A stretch of 64,000 bases of DNA from Fibrobacterota bacterium (GTDB lineage: Bacteria; Fibrobacterota; Fibrobacteria; UBA11236), in assembly GCA_019509785.1 (NCBI GenBank), contig JAEKLQ010000039.1, forward strand, positions 62,001 through 126,000. Reading direction: 5' to 3'. The notes under the pieces were generated by a model. The model saw nothing but the letters and a program-made list of their open reading frames with translations. It had not been told where the DNA came from and made no database searches. This document shows, in pieces, positions 1-7,769 of this stretch. Each line of letters opens with the position of its first letter. Within the stretch, counting starts at the first letter, position 1. Position numbers and translations under genes: made by a program.

Positions 1-202
1 TGGCTTTCAGGGTTTCAGTCTTGAGGCCCGGGCACACGGCGGTCAGTTCCGCCGCCGAGGCCGCGAAAACCGCCTCTGCCGATCCGAAAGCGGCCATCAA
101 TCGATGAAAGGTGGCGGGACCGACGCCCGAAGCCATGCTCAAGGCCAGCATCGGCCGTAATTCCTCTGGGGGAAGGTCGCCCCCGTCCCAAAAGTTTTCC
201 AT
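1..202 (-). CDS. dprA: DNA-processing protein DprA, N-terminal part (runs off the window)
   Basis: Only the first 67 codons are present; the gene continues beyond position 1. The translation starts MENFWDGGDLPPEELRPM and continues into LALSMASGVGPATFHRLM and a segment rich in AEAVFAAS, which is the helix-hairpin-helix-like N-terminal region of DprA/Smf proteins. DprA binds incoming single-stranded DNA and loads RecA during natural transformation. The Rossmann-type DNA-binding domain lies outside the window, so the call rests on the N-terminus alone. It is transcribed away from mazG, with a palindromic repeat element (206-369) starting four bases upstream of its start codon. Confidence 0.75.
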   Translation of the reverse strand, partial: MENFWDGGDLPPEELRPMLALSMASGVGPATFHRLMAAFGSAEAVFAASAAELTAVCPGLKTETLKA

Positions 203-205
203 CTA

Positions 206-369
206 AAGAGCCCCTAACATAATGGTTGCTCGGCTGCGGCCGGCTACGCGGCCCGGGGCCTGCGTCGGACTCAGTCGCGATATTCTCCGAATATCGCTCC
301 TTCGTCCTCCTTGGCCGCGGGCCGCTCGCTCGGCCTCGCTCTTCGCCCCCATTATGTCAGGGGGCTCTT
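206..369. repeat. Palindromic repeat element, copy 1
   Basis: The outer arms 206-225 and 349-369 are inverted copies (AAGAGCCCC then TAACATAATGG, against AAGAGCCCC then CTGACATAATGG when reverse-complemented), differing by one inserted base and one substitution. Inside lies a core (about 231-338) shared with the copy at 1842-2002. The core has its own hairpin: GCGATATTC (277-285), loop TCC, GAATATCGC (289-297). The outer arms are unrelated in sequence to those of the other copy. The element fills the gap between divergent dprA and mazG and leaves little room for conventional promoters. No reading frame in it is credible. Confidence 0.85.
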
Positions 370-463
370 CCAAATATACTGCACATAAGTGCATTATTGC
401 AAGAGGGTTTATTCGCTCCCGGATCCGCCGAAATGTGCATTTTTGGAGGGAAGGGGGATTTTC

Positions 464-1285
464 ATGCCCAGTTATACTCTTTCCGACCTGTTGGCGATCA
501 TGGCCCGGTTACGGGCTCCCGACGGGTGTCCTTGGGACCGCAAGCAGACGCACGCCTCCTTGCTCAATTACCTGATCGAAGAGAGCTACGAGTTCATCGA
601 TGCCGTGGAGGCCGGGGACAAGGCCAATATGAGCGAGGAACTGGGGGACGTGCTTTTGCAAGTGGTCTTCCACGCGCAGTTGGCCCAGGAGGCGGGGGAT
701 TTCGATTTCGCCGCGGTGGTGCAGGGCATCGCGGACAAATTGGTGCGGCGCCATCCGCACGTGTTCGGCGAAATGAAGTTGGCCGATGCCGAAGCGGTGG
801 AAGTGAAATGGGCGGAGCTGAAGCGCGCGGAAAAGCAAACGGGAGAGGCCGCCGCCGCCGATGCGAAGCCCGAAGGCGGACTGGGCGAAGTCCCGAAGCA
901 TCTGCCCGCCTTGCTCAAAGCGGAGAAGCTGCAAAAGCGCGCCGCCGTCCACGGTTTCGATTGGCCCGATTGGAAAGGTCCTGCCGCCAAGATCCGCGAA
1001 GAGCTGATCGAGCTCGAGGCCGAAGCCAATGCGCTTGATCGTGATCCGGATCGCATTGAAGACGAGTTCGGCGATCTCCTGTTCGCAGCCGTGAACCTGG
1101 GCCGGTTTTTCAAACTCGATCCGGAGCGGGCCTTGGCCCGGGCGAACCGAAAATTCATTTCCCGGTACGGGAAAATGGAGGCGATGGCCAAGGGTGAAGG
1201 GAAAGATTTCGGGTCTTTGCCCCTGGATGAAAAAGAAGCCTATTGGGTACGGACGAAGGAGGAGGAAAGAAAGGGTACAGGGTGA
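464..1285 (+). CDS. mazG: Nucleoside triphosphate pyrophosphohydrolase MazG
   Basis: MazG hydrolyses NTPs and dNTPs to monophosphates and pyrophosphate; it is a housecleaning enzyme and can lower ppGpp signalling. This 273-residue protein has the usual two MazG domains. Domain 1 has the metal-binding motif EESYE at residues 39-43 and EELGD at 58-62; domain 2 has EELIELE near residue 179 and DEFGD near 200. The start at 464 is chosen because GGAGGG lies upstream and the family motif APDGCPWDRKQT follows at residues 18-29; an in-frame extension to 389 would overlap the repeat region. The last codons (KGTG and the stop) are encoded by the left arm of a GGGTACAGGG inverted repeat, so the C-terminus has been shaped by that element. 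Confidence 0.95.
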   Translation: MPSYTLSDLLAIMARLRAPDGCPWDRKQTHASLLNYLIEESYEFIDAVEAGDKANMSEELGDVLLQVVFHAQLAQEAGDFDFAAVVQGIADKLVRRHPHVFGEMKLADAEAVEVKWAELKRAEKQTGEAAAADAKPEGGLGEVPKHLPALLKAEKLQKRAAVHGFDWPDWKGPAAKIREELIELEAEANALDRDPDRIEDEFGDLLFAAVNLGRFFKLDPERALARANRKFISRYGKMEAMAKGEGKDFGSLPLDEKEAYWVRTKEEERKGTG

Positions 1286-1378
1286 AGGGTACAGGGTAGA
1301 GGGTTAGGATCGATAGGGGTCGAGCGACCCACCGGGCGCCTCGGCGCCGGTACCCTTAACCCTTCACCCTGTACCCTT
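1271..1378. repeat. GGGTACAGGG-type inverted repeat, copy A
   Basis: Arms 1271-1290 and 1359-1378 are perfect 20-bp inverted copies built from the unit GGGTACAGGGT. The left arm continues as further imperfect units to about 1306. The mazG stop codon (1283-1285) is inside the left arm and the stop of the converging small membrane gene (1384) lies just beyond the right arm. It is therefore placed as a bidirectional 3'-end structure for two convergent genes. There is no uridine tract typical of an intrinsic terminator. Confidence 0.85.
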
Positions 1379-1383
1379 CTTAA

Positions 1384-1605
1384 TCACTTAAAGACCAAAT
1401 TATTGACGATGAGCCCGCCGAAGAACACGATCAGGTATCCGAACCACAGGAACATCAGAGGATAGTTGAAAACCTTGTCTTCCCAGCGGTGCTGGTCCGG
1501 CTTTTTCGCGCGGATTTCGGCTAGGCTTTTGCGGAGCTGGCGGACCGAAAACCAGAGGCCCGAGAGGCCGACGGCGATGAGGAGAATCGCTTTAATCAAG
1601 AACAT
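1384..1605 (-). CDS. Small two-helix membrane protein, unknown function
   Basis: A 73-residue protein with a hydrophobic helix at residues 1-22 (MFLIKAILLIAVGLSGLWFS), a short basic/charged stretch (RKSLAEIRAKKPDQ) and a second hydrophobic helix near residues 48-70. GAGG lies four to five bases before the ATG. Nothing identifies a family. The reading frame is credible because the helix-loop-helix layout is regular, a ribosome site is present and no better frame exists on the other strand. It converges on mazG through the inverted repeat at 1271-1378. Confidence 0.6.
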   Translation of the reverse strand: MFLIKAILLIAVGLSGLWFSVRQLRKSLAEIRAKKPDQHRWEDKVFNYPLMFLWFGYLIVFFGGLIVNNLVFK

Positions 1606-1651
1606 CGGCCTCTAAGTACTCCCGAAACGGCGGAAAGGGTATGTTATTGGC

Positions 1652-1680
1652 TTGCCGCTTCCGCGACAATTTACTTAAAT
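1652..1680 (+). promoter_or_regulatory. Possible sigma-70 promoter of the rimP operon
   Basis: TTGCCG (1652-1657), a 17-base spacer, then TTAAAT (1675-1680). It lies in a locally AT-richer stretch of an otherwise GC-rich region and points at rimP. The -10 match is moderate; no other good pair was seen between here and rimP. Confidence 0.4.
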
Positions 1681-1841
1681 TTCATATTCTTAGTGGTTAC
1701 CCACTTCCCCCTTCTTTAAAATTCCGGTTTCATCGAGGGTGGGGACCCACCCGGAAGGTGTGTCGCCTCGGGTGAGGCAGGCGCTCCGAAGCGGAGTGGC
1801 GCTCCACAAGGGAGAGGGACCTTTAGTTATTTTGATTCAGA

Positions 1842-2002
1842 AGAGGTTGTGATGGTTGATTTTCGCTACTACGTCCGGCTGCGCGGGCCGGGGCTGTCGT
1901 CAGGCTCAGTCGCGATACTCTCCAAGTATCGCTCCTTCGCCTTCCTCGGCCGCGGCCCGCTCGCTCGGCCTCGCAACGCGAAAATCAACCATCACAACCT
2001 CT
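1842..2002. repeat. Palindromic repeat element, copy 2, in the rimP leader
   Basis: Outer arms 1842-1866 and 1978-2002 are a perfect 25-bp inverted repeat with a sequence unrelated to the arms of the copy at 206-369. The core (about 1876-1973) is strongly similar to the other copy, including the internal hairpin GCGATACT (1912-1919) / AGTATCGC (1925-1932). The right arm ends immediately before the AGGAG ribosome site of rimP (2003-2007), so the folded transcript would place a long stem against the translation start. Confidence 0.9.
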
Positions 2003-2013
2003 AGGAGATCCGG

Positions 2014-2481
2014 TTGGATTTGACGCAGGACATCTCGCACAGGGCGGCCAAGGTCGCCGAGTCGCATGGGTTGGAGCTCGTGGACGTGGAAATTTTCCGC
2101 GCCGGCAAGCGCCGCGTTCTGCGCATCTATATCGGCAAGCGGGAGGGCGTGACGGTTAGCGATTGCGCCCACGTGAGCCGCGAGCTGGGGACGCTGCTGG
2201 ACGCCGACAACGTGATGCAGGACGAGAACTACGTGCTGGAGGTTTCCTCCCCCGGCCTCGACCGGCCCTTCAAGAGCTTGCAGGATTACCGCCGGAATGT
2301 GGGCCGCTTCGTGCGGGCCACCTTGCGGGAGCCCATCGCGGGCCTGGGGAATAAAAAGCTGGTGGTCGGGAAGCTGGAAGACGTGGGCGAGGACAGCATC
2401 ATCTTGGACACGGACGGGACGGCCCGTACCATTCCCCTCGGACTGATCGTACAGGCTAAGGTGGATGTCAGGCTGGGCTGA
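2014..2481 (+). CDS. rimP: Ribosome maturation factor RimP
   Basis: RimP helps assemble the 30S subunit. The 155-residue length is typical. The N-terminal domain has the family pattern SHGLELVDVEIFRAGKRRVL followed by IYI, and ENYVLEVSSPGLDRPF at about residues 72-87 is the RimP signature. The start is TTG, supported by AGGAG six bases upstream and by alignment with the usual RimP N-terminus. It heads rimP-nusA-infB-rbfA-truB-ribF, a conserved bacterial order. A palindromic element abuts its ribosome site. Confidence 0.95.
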   Translation: MDLTQDISHRAAKVAESHGLELVDVEIFRAGKRRVLRIYIGKREGVTVSDCAHVSRELGTLLDADNVMQDENYVLEVSSPGLDRPFKSLQDYRRNVGRFVRATLREPIAGLGNKKLVVGKLEDVGEDSIILDTDGTARTIPLGLIVQAKVDVRLG

Positions 2482-2519
2482 AGCCCGGTCGAATCTTTAG
2501 AGAACCAATTGGAGTATCA

Positions 2520-3758
2520 ATGGCAGCGGAAATCTTCGAAAACTTGAACCTCATAGCCAAGTCCAAGAACCTGGGACCCGAGGTCGTGGTTACGACTTTG
2601 CAGCAAAGCCTTATCAACGCCGCCAAGAAGTACCTCAATCTGGCCAAGAATATCGAAGCCGAAATCGACAAGGACACCGGCGATATCCACGTCTATCTGC
2701 GCGTGAACGTGGTGGACGATTATCCCGACGTGGATCCCGCGCTCACCCCCGAAGAGGTGGCCGCTTTCGATGAGCGGTACATGCTGGTGGCCGAGGCCCG
2801 GGAATACAACGAGGACGCCGCCGCCGGCGATTATCTCGAAATGGAAATCCCCATCGAGAATTTCGGCCGCGCCGCCATCCAGTCGGCGAAGCAAATCCTG
2901 CTGCAGAAGGTGCGGGACGCCGAGCGCGACAAGATTTTCGAAGACTACCAGCATCGCATCGGCACCCTGGTTTCGGGCACGGTGCAGCAGGTGGATCGCG
3001 GCAACATCCTGGTGAACCTGGGGAAGACCGAAGGCATCATCCCGCTCAAGGAGCAGATCCGCAAGGAGCGCTATCGCCAGGGCGATACCATCCGCGCCTA
3101 CATCGCCAACGTTTCGACCAACACCAAGGGCCCGCAGATCCTGCTCTCGCGCACCCATCCCGAATTCCTGGCCGAGCTGTTCAAGCTCGAAGTGCCGGAA
3201 ATCTACGACGGCATCGTCCAGATCAAGAACGTGGCCCGCGACCCGGGCTTCCGCGCCAAGATCGCCGTGACCACCAAGGACGATCGCATCGACCCCGTGG
3301 GCGCCTGCGTGGGCATGAAGGGTAACCGCGTGCAAGCCATCGTGCGGGAGCTTTCCAACGAGCGCATCGACATCATCCATTGGGCGGACGATATGAACGC
3401 CTATATCCGCCGCGCGCTCTCGCCTGCCAACATCAAGCAGATCTCCGACATCGGGGACGGGCGCGCCGTGGTGATCGTGGGGGACGAGGATTTGTCCCAG
3501 GCCATCGGCCGCGGCGGGCAGAACGTCCGCTTGGCCTCCAAGCTCATCGGCAAGGAACTGGACATCTACGGGCAGACCGAATTCGGGAACATGCCGCCCG
3601 AGGATAAGGAAGCCCTCTTCAAGCCTCGCGAAGGCGTGAAGATCCCGGGCACCGGCGAGACGGCCGCACCGGTAACCGCGGCCGTGCCCAGCAAGTTCTC
3701 GGAATTGGAATCGCTGTTCAGCAAGAAGAAGCCGGAAGGGGAATCCGAGGCGCTGTGA
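2520..3758 (+). CDS. nusA: Transcription termination/antitermination factor NusA
   Basis: NusA binds RNA polymerase and nascent RNA and modulates pausing, termination and antitermination. At 412 residues it has the N-terminal polymerase-binding domain, an S1 domain from about residue 147 (GTLVSGTVQQVDRGNILVNL), KH1 with DPVGACVGMKGNRVQAI (about 258-275) and KH2 with AIGRGGQNVRLASKL (about 325-340). It lacks the C-terminal acidic repeats of enterobacterial NusA and ends in a short lysine-rich tail, as in many phyla. The start has GGAG seven bases upstream. It lies 38 bases after rimP. Confidence 0.97.
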   Translation: MAAEIFENLNLIAKSKNLGPEVVVTTLQQSLINAAKKYLNLAKNIEAEIDKDTGDIHVYLRVNVVDDYPDVDPALTPEEVAAFDERYMLVAEAREYNEDAAAGDYLEMEIPIENFGRAAIQSAKQILLQKVRDAERDKIFEDYQHRIGTLVSGTVQQVDRGNILVNLGKTEGIIPLKEQIRKERYRQGDTIRAYIANVSTNTKGPQILLSRTHPEFLAELFKLEVPEIYDGIVQIKNVARDPGFRAKIAVTTKDDRIDPVGACVGMKGNRVQAIVRELSNERIDIIHWADDMNAYIRRALSPANIKQISDIGDGRAVVIVGDEDLSQAIGRGGQNVRLASKLIGKELDIYGQTEFGNMPPEDKEALFKPREGVKIPGTGETAAPVTAAVPSKFSELESLFSKKKPEGESEAL

Positions 3759-3843
3759 TACGGGTGAATCAACCGGATCGACGCGCGCGGATGCAGATTT
3801 ACGAATACGCCGGGCGGAAGCCCAGAGTGGAAAAGAAGACAGT

Positions 3844-6800
3844 ATGACCGATGCCACCAAGAAAAGAGTCTCTTCGCTCGCGAAGTCCTACGAGATCTCC
3901 AGCGACCTGCTGGTGAAACTCCTGAAGGACGTGGGCGTGGACGTGAAATCCTCCGCCGCGATGATCGATCAGCCCAGCTTCCTCAAGGTGAAGCCCCTGA
4001 TCCTCGCCGAGAAGGATCGCCTGGAGAAGGACGCGCTGGTCAAGGCCGGGAAGAAGATCCCGATGAAGGCCGTGCTCAAGAAGACGCCTCCGGCGCCGCC
4101 TCCCCCGCCGCCGACCCCTAAGGTCGTGGCCGCCCCCGTGGCTCCGGCAGCGGCCATGCCGACCCCTCCCGTGATGGAGGCCAGAGCGATGGCGCCCGAA
4201 GCGCCAGCGCGCGTCGAATCGCATGCGGTCGAACGGCCCATGCCCAAGATCGAACCCGAGATCCGGCATGAAGCGCCGCACATCCCGGAAGCCCGCCCGG
4301 CCCCTATCGAGACTCCCGCTGCCGCCCAGGCCCAAACCGCGCGTCCCGTTCCTGCGGCCGAACCGGTTCAAGCTCCCACGGCCCCGGCCGCTCGCGTCGA
4401 AGCCCCTGCCGCGCCTCAGGCCGCAGCCGCTACTCCGGCAGCGCCCGCCGTTTCGGCTCCCGTGGCCGCGCCCACCGTCCAAGCTCCCGTGGCCCAGGCC
4501 GGTGCCGCACCTTCGGTTCCCGGCGCTTTAGCGCCTGCCGCTTCAACGCCCGCCGGCCAGCCCGGCTTCGCCCGGGCCGTCAATTCGCCTGCCGACGCGG
4601 AAGCCAAGGCGCGCAGCCTGCATCATGAACTGAAGGTCTCGGTCGAAAAACCGGACGCCAACCTCATGGCCCGCATCGCCAAGGCCAAGGCCGAAAGCCA
4701 GGCGCGCCAACGCGCCCGCGACGAGCGCCATCAAGGTTACTCCGGCAACCTCAACCGCCAGGCGGGCGGCTATCCGACCGGCGGCGGCGGCGGGGGATAC
4801 CAAGGCGGTTACAATCGCGGACCCGGTGGTCCTGGCGGCCCCGGCGGTCCCGGTGGCCCTGGCGGATACAATCGTGGTCCTGGCGGCCCCGGCGGACCCG
4901 GTGGCGGCGGAGGCTATCAAGGCGGATACAACCGTGGTCCCGGAGGCCCGGGTGGGCCTGGCGGTCCCGGTGGCCCTGGCGGATACAATCGCGGTCCTGG
5001 CGGCCCCGGCGGGCCCGGTGGCGGCGGAGGCTATCAAGGCGGGTACAACCGTGGACCCGGCGGACCCGGCGGTGGCGGAGGCTATCAAGGCGGATACAAC
5101 CGCGGCCCCGGTGGGCCTGGTGGCCCCGGCGGATACAATCGCGGACCCGGAGGCCCTGGCGGTCCCGGCGGCCCTGGAGCCCCCGGCGGATTCGGCCAGC
5201 CCCGCGACGTTTTCGCGCAGCGCGCCCAGGACGCCGGCATCATCGCCTTGTCCGGTCTCGTCGGCAAGGACGGCCGTCGCGGATTGGATCGCGACAAGGA
5301 CAAGGAAAAGGACAAGCACGGGGATCGCCCCGGACCGGCCTTCGCGCCCCAGAGCCGCTCGCGCGGCGGGCATAAGCGCAAGACCAAGGAGCAAATCGAA
5401 GCCGAACTTTTGGAAGCGCGCAACAACGTCACCAAGGTTATGGCGTCGCTCTCCAAGACCGGCAAGCCCAAGTCCAAGAAGGGCCGCGAAGACGAGCAGG
5501 AAGCCGGCGTGGAGAAGCGCATCCTGAACGTGGGCGAGTTCGTCACCATCGGCGAGTTGGCCGGGTTGATGAACCTGATGCCCGCGCAGGTGATCGCCAA
5601 GTGCATGGAAATGGGCATGATGGTGACCATCAACCAGCGCTTGGATCACGAGACCATCGCCCTCATCGCCGACGAATTCGGCTACGAGGCGCACTTGATG
5701 GACGAGTACGCGACCGATACCCTGTTGGAAGATCAAATCGCGGATACGGCCGAGAACCTGATCACGCGCGCGCCTATCATCACGGTGATGGGCCACGTCG
5801 ATCATGGTAAGACCTCCATCCTGGATTGGATCCGCAAGGAGAACGTGATCGCGGGCGAAGCCGGCGGCATCACCCAGCATATCGGCGCCTACCAGGTGGA
5901 AACCAGCCACGGCCCGGTCTGCTTCCTGGATACCCCCGGTCACGAGGCCTTCTCGGCCATGCGCGCCCGCGGCGCCGACATCACCGACGTGGTGCTGCTG
6001 GTGGTCGCCGCCGACAGCATGGTCATGCCGCAGACCAAGGAAGCCATCACCCTGGCGAAGAACGCCAATTGCCAGATCGTGGTGGCCATCAACAAGATCG
6101 ACTTGCCCACGGCCAACTCGGCCAAGATCAAGGCCCAGCTGGCGGAAGCGGGCGTGGCTGTCGAAGAATACGGCGGAGGCTATGCCTGCGTCGAAGTCTC
6201 GGCCCGTAACGGCACCGGCATGGACAAGCTCCTCGAGACCTTGGCCCTCGAAGCCGAAGTGCTCGAACTCAAGGCGAATCCGAACCGCCCGGCGGTGGGC
6301 GTCGTGATCGAATCGCGCTTGGACAAGGGCAAGGGCGCCGTCGCCACCATCCTGGTGGAGAACGGTACCTTGAACGTCGGCGACGTATTCGTGACCGGCA
6401 CCTTCGCGGGCAAGGTCCGCGCCTTGCTCGACGAACGCGGCAAGCCGAAGGATTTCGCGGGCCCCTCCACTCCGGTGCAGGTGCTCGGCCTTTCGGGCGC
6501 GCCCCAGGCCGGCGACTCCTTCGTGGTGGTCGGGGACGAGCGCGAAGCTCGCGAGATCGCGACCCGTCGCCGCGTGGCGGCCAAGGAACGCGAGATGCGG
6601 CAGAAGCGCCACATCACCTTGGATCAACTCTACGACCAAATCAAGTCGGGCGAGTTCCACGAACTCAAGGTCATCATCAAGGCGGATATGGACGGTTCCA
6701 TGGAGGCCATCGCTTCCGCCTTGGAGAAGCTGTCCACCAAGGAAGTGCGCGTGAACGTGATCAGCAAGGGCGTCGGCGCCGTCAAGGATGCCGATATCCA

Positions 6801-7284
6801 GCTGGCCGCGGCCTCCGAGGCGCTCATCATCGCCTTCCACGTGCTGCCCTCCGAGGCGGTGCGCAATCTCGCCGAACAAGAAGGCGTCACGATCAACAAC
6901 TACCGCATCATCTACGAAGTGGTGGACGAGATCAAGCTGGCCATGGAAGGCATGCTGACGCCGGAAGTGAAGGAAGAGGTCGCGGGCGAAGCGGAGATCC
7001 TCAAGATCTTCCGCATCCCCAAGGTCGGCACCATCGCCGGTTGCAAGGTCCAGAGCGGAAGCGTCGAGCGCGATCTCAAGGCCCGCGTGTACCGCAACGG
7101 CATCGAAGTCGGCGAAGCGAAGGTCACCTCGCTCAAGCGCGAGAAGGACGACGCCCGCACGGTCAAGGCCGGCTTCGAATGCGGCATCGGCCTGGAAGGC
7201 GTGAAGGACTTGCAGGAAGGCGATATCGTCGCATTCTTCAAGAAGGTGGAAATCGCCCGCAAGCTCACGCCGGCCAACGCGTAG
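3844..7284 (+). CDS. infB: Translation initiation factor IF-2 with a long Ala/Pro and Gly-rich N-terminus
   Basis: IF-2 is the GTPase that places initiator tRNA on the 30S subunit and drives subunit joining. At 1146 residues it is larger than most. Order: an IF2-N module (residues 1-55), an Ala/Pro-rich linker (about 75-250), a tandem Gly-rich tract (about 308-453), a lysine-rich stretch, a second IF2-N-like module (about 560-625), then the G domain with GHVDHGKTS near residue 650, DTPGHEAF, and NKID near 750, followed by domains II-IV. The core is normal; the extra length is all N-terminal disorder. A GGGTACAGGG-type inverted repeat lies directly downstream. Confidence 0.98.
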   Translation: MTDATKKRVSSLAKSYEISSDLLVKLLKDVGVDVKSSAAMIDQPSFLKVKPLILAEKDRLEKDALVKAGKKIPMKAVLKKTPPAPPPPPPTPKVVAAPVAPAAAMPTPPVMEARAMAPEAPARVESHAVERPMPKIEPEIRHEAPHIPEARPAPIETPAAAQAQTARPVPAAEPVQAPTAPAARVEAPAAPQAAAATPAAPAVSAPVAAPTVQAPVAQAGAAPSVPGALAPAASTPAGQPGFARAVNSPADAEAKARSLHHELKVSVEKPDANLMARIAKAKAESQARQRARDERHQGYSGNLNRQAGGYPTGGGGGGYQGGYNRGPGGPGGPGGPGGPGGYNRGPGGPGGPGGGGGYQGGYNRGPGGPGGPGGPGGPGGYNRGPGGPGGPGGGGGYQGGYNRGPGGPGGGGGYQGGYNRGPGGPGGPGGYNRGPGGPGGPGGPGAPGGFGQPRDVFAQRAQDAGIIALSGLVGKDGRRGLDRDKDKEKDKHGDRPGPAFAPQSRSRGGHKRKTKEQIEAELLEARNNVTKVMASLSKTGKPKSKKGREDEQEAGVEKRILNVGEFVTIGELAGLMNLMPAQVIAKCMEMGMMVTINQRLDHETIALIADEFGYEAHLMDEYATDTLLEDQIADTAENLITRAPIITVMGHVDHGKTSILDWIRKENVIAGEAGGITQHIGAYQVETSHGPVCFLDTPGHEAFSAMRARGADITDVVLLVVAADSMVMPQTKEAITLAKNANCQIVVAINKIDLPTANSAKIKAQLAEAGVAVEEYGGGYACVEVSARNGTGMDKLLETLALEAEVLELKANPNRPAVGVVIESRLDKGKGAVATILVENGTLNVGDVFVTGTFAGKVRALLDERGKPKDFAGPSTPVQVLGLSGAPQAGDSFVVVGDEREAREIATRRRVAAKEREMRQKRHITLDQLYDQIKSGEFHELKVIIKADMDGSMEAIASALEKLSTKEVRVNVISKGVGAVKDADIQLAAASEALIIAFHVLPSEAVRNLAEQEGVTINNYRIIYEVVDEIKLAMEGMLTPEVKEEVAGEAEILKIFRIPKVGTIAGCKVQSGSVERDLKARVYRNGIEVGEAKVTSLKREKDDARTVKAGFECGIGLEGVKDLQEGDIVAFFKKVEIARKLTPANA
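4770..5205 (+). repeat. Gly-rich tandem repeat tract inside infB
   Basis: About 145 codons built from GGYQGGYNRGPGG and runs of GPGGPGG, including two almost identical long units one after the other (about 4795-4914 and 4915-5034). The DNA is repetitive but third positions vary (GGT/GGC/GGA), so the repeats are not all recent. The composition (Gly, Tyr, Asn, Arg-Gly) resembles RNA-binding low-complexity regions. Confidence 0.85.
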
Positions 7285-7290
7285 AAGAAA

Positions 7291-7371
7291 GGGTACAGGG
7301 TTAAGGGTACAGGGTAAAGGGTCGAGATCGCGGCATTCCCGGTTTTCCCCTGTACCCTTAACCCTGTACCC
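7291..7371. repeat. GGGTACAGGG-type inverted repeat, copy B
   Basis: Arms 7291-7314 and 7348-7371 form a perfect 24-bp inverted repeat around a 33-base loop, with extra partial units on both sides. It lies six bases after the infB stop and ends 29 bases before rbfA, in the middle of an operon whose genes otherwise overlap or nearly touch. Confidence 0.85.
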
Positions 7372-7400
7372 TGTACCCTAACAATAGAAGACCCCGCATT

Positions 7401-7769
7401 ATGTCCAGAAGAACTGACCGCATCTCCCATCTGATCCAGCGAGAGATCGGCGAGGTCATCCTCAAGGAGTTGACCGACGTCCGCATCGGCTTCGTGACGG
7501 TATCCCGCGTGGAGGTGACCACGGATCTGGCCTGGGCCAAGGTCCACGTTTCCATCATGGGTACCGATAAGCAAAAGCGCGATTCCATGGCGGGCCTGGG
7601 GCATAGCGCTTCCTACCTGCGCACCCACTTGTCCAAGGTGCTTAAGATGCGCACCGTGCCGCGCCTCCAGTTCGTGGAGGATAAGAACCTGGACCACGGT
7701 TTCCGCATCAACGAGATCCTCAACCAGATCAAGAAGAATCCCGCCCCGCCGGCCGAAGACGATGCCTGA
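7401..7769 (+). CDS. rbfA: Ribosome-binding factor A
   Basis: RbfA assists 16S rRNA 5'-end processing and 30S maturation. The 122 residues fit the family. The start MSRRTDRISHLIQREIGEVI and the middle stretch RIGFVTVSRVEVTTDLAWAK (about residues 28-47) are characteristic of the KH-like RbfA fold. It follows infB after an inverted repeat and its last eight bases overlap truB, implying coupled translation. Confidence 0.95.
   Translation: MSRRTDRISHLIQREIGEVILKELTDVRIGFVTVSRVEVTTDLAWAKVHVSIMGTDKQKRDSMAGLGHSASYLRTHLSKVLKMRTVPRLQFVEDKNLDHGFRINEILNQIKKNPAPPAEDDA

Larger units (their letters stand above)
1606..2013. other. Gene-free 408-base region upstream of rimP
   Basis: This stretch holds a possible promoter (1652-1680), short GC hairpins around 1764-1800 (for example GCCTC/GAGGC) and the second palindromic repeat element (1842-2002). 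No open frame in it is credible. If the promoter is right, the rimP operon has a leader of about 325 bases that contains the whole palindrome. Confidence 0.6.

Noticed and set aside
206-2002. The palindromic repeats as a complete insertion sequence
   Set aside because: No transposase frame lies within or between the two copies and the outer arms are not shared, so they cannot be the ends of one ordinary composite or simple element.
2517-3860. A 447-codon minus-strand frame over nusA
   Set aside because: Same cause: shadow of NusA in a GC-rich genome, low-information composition and no ribosome site.
4543-6879. A 778-codon open frame on the minus strand across infB
   Set aside because: It is antisense to a certain IF-2 gene. 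High GC in third positions leaves the reverse frame open, and its translation is His/Gly/Asp-rich without any domain.
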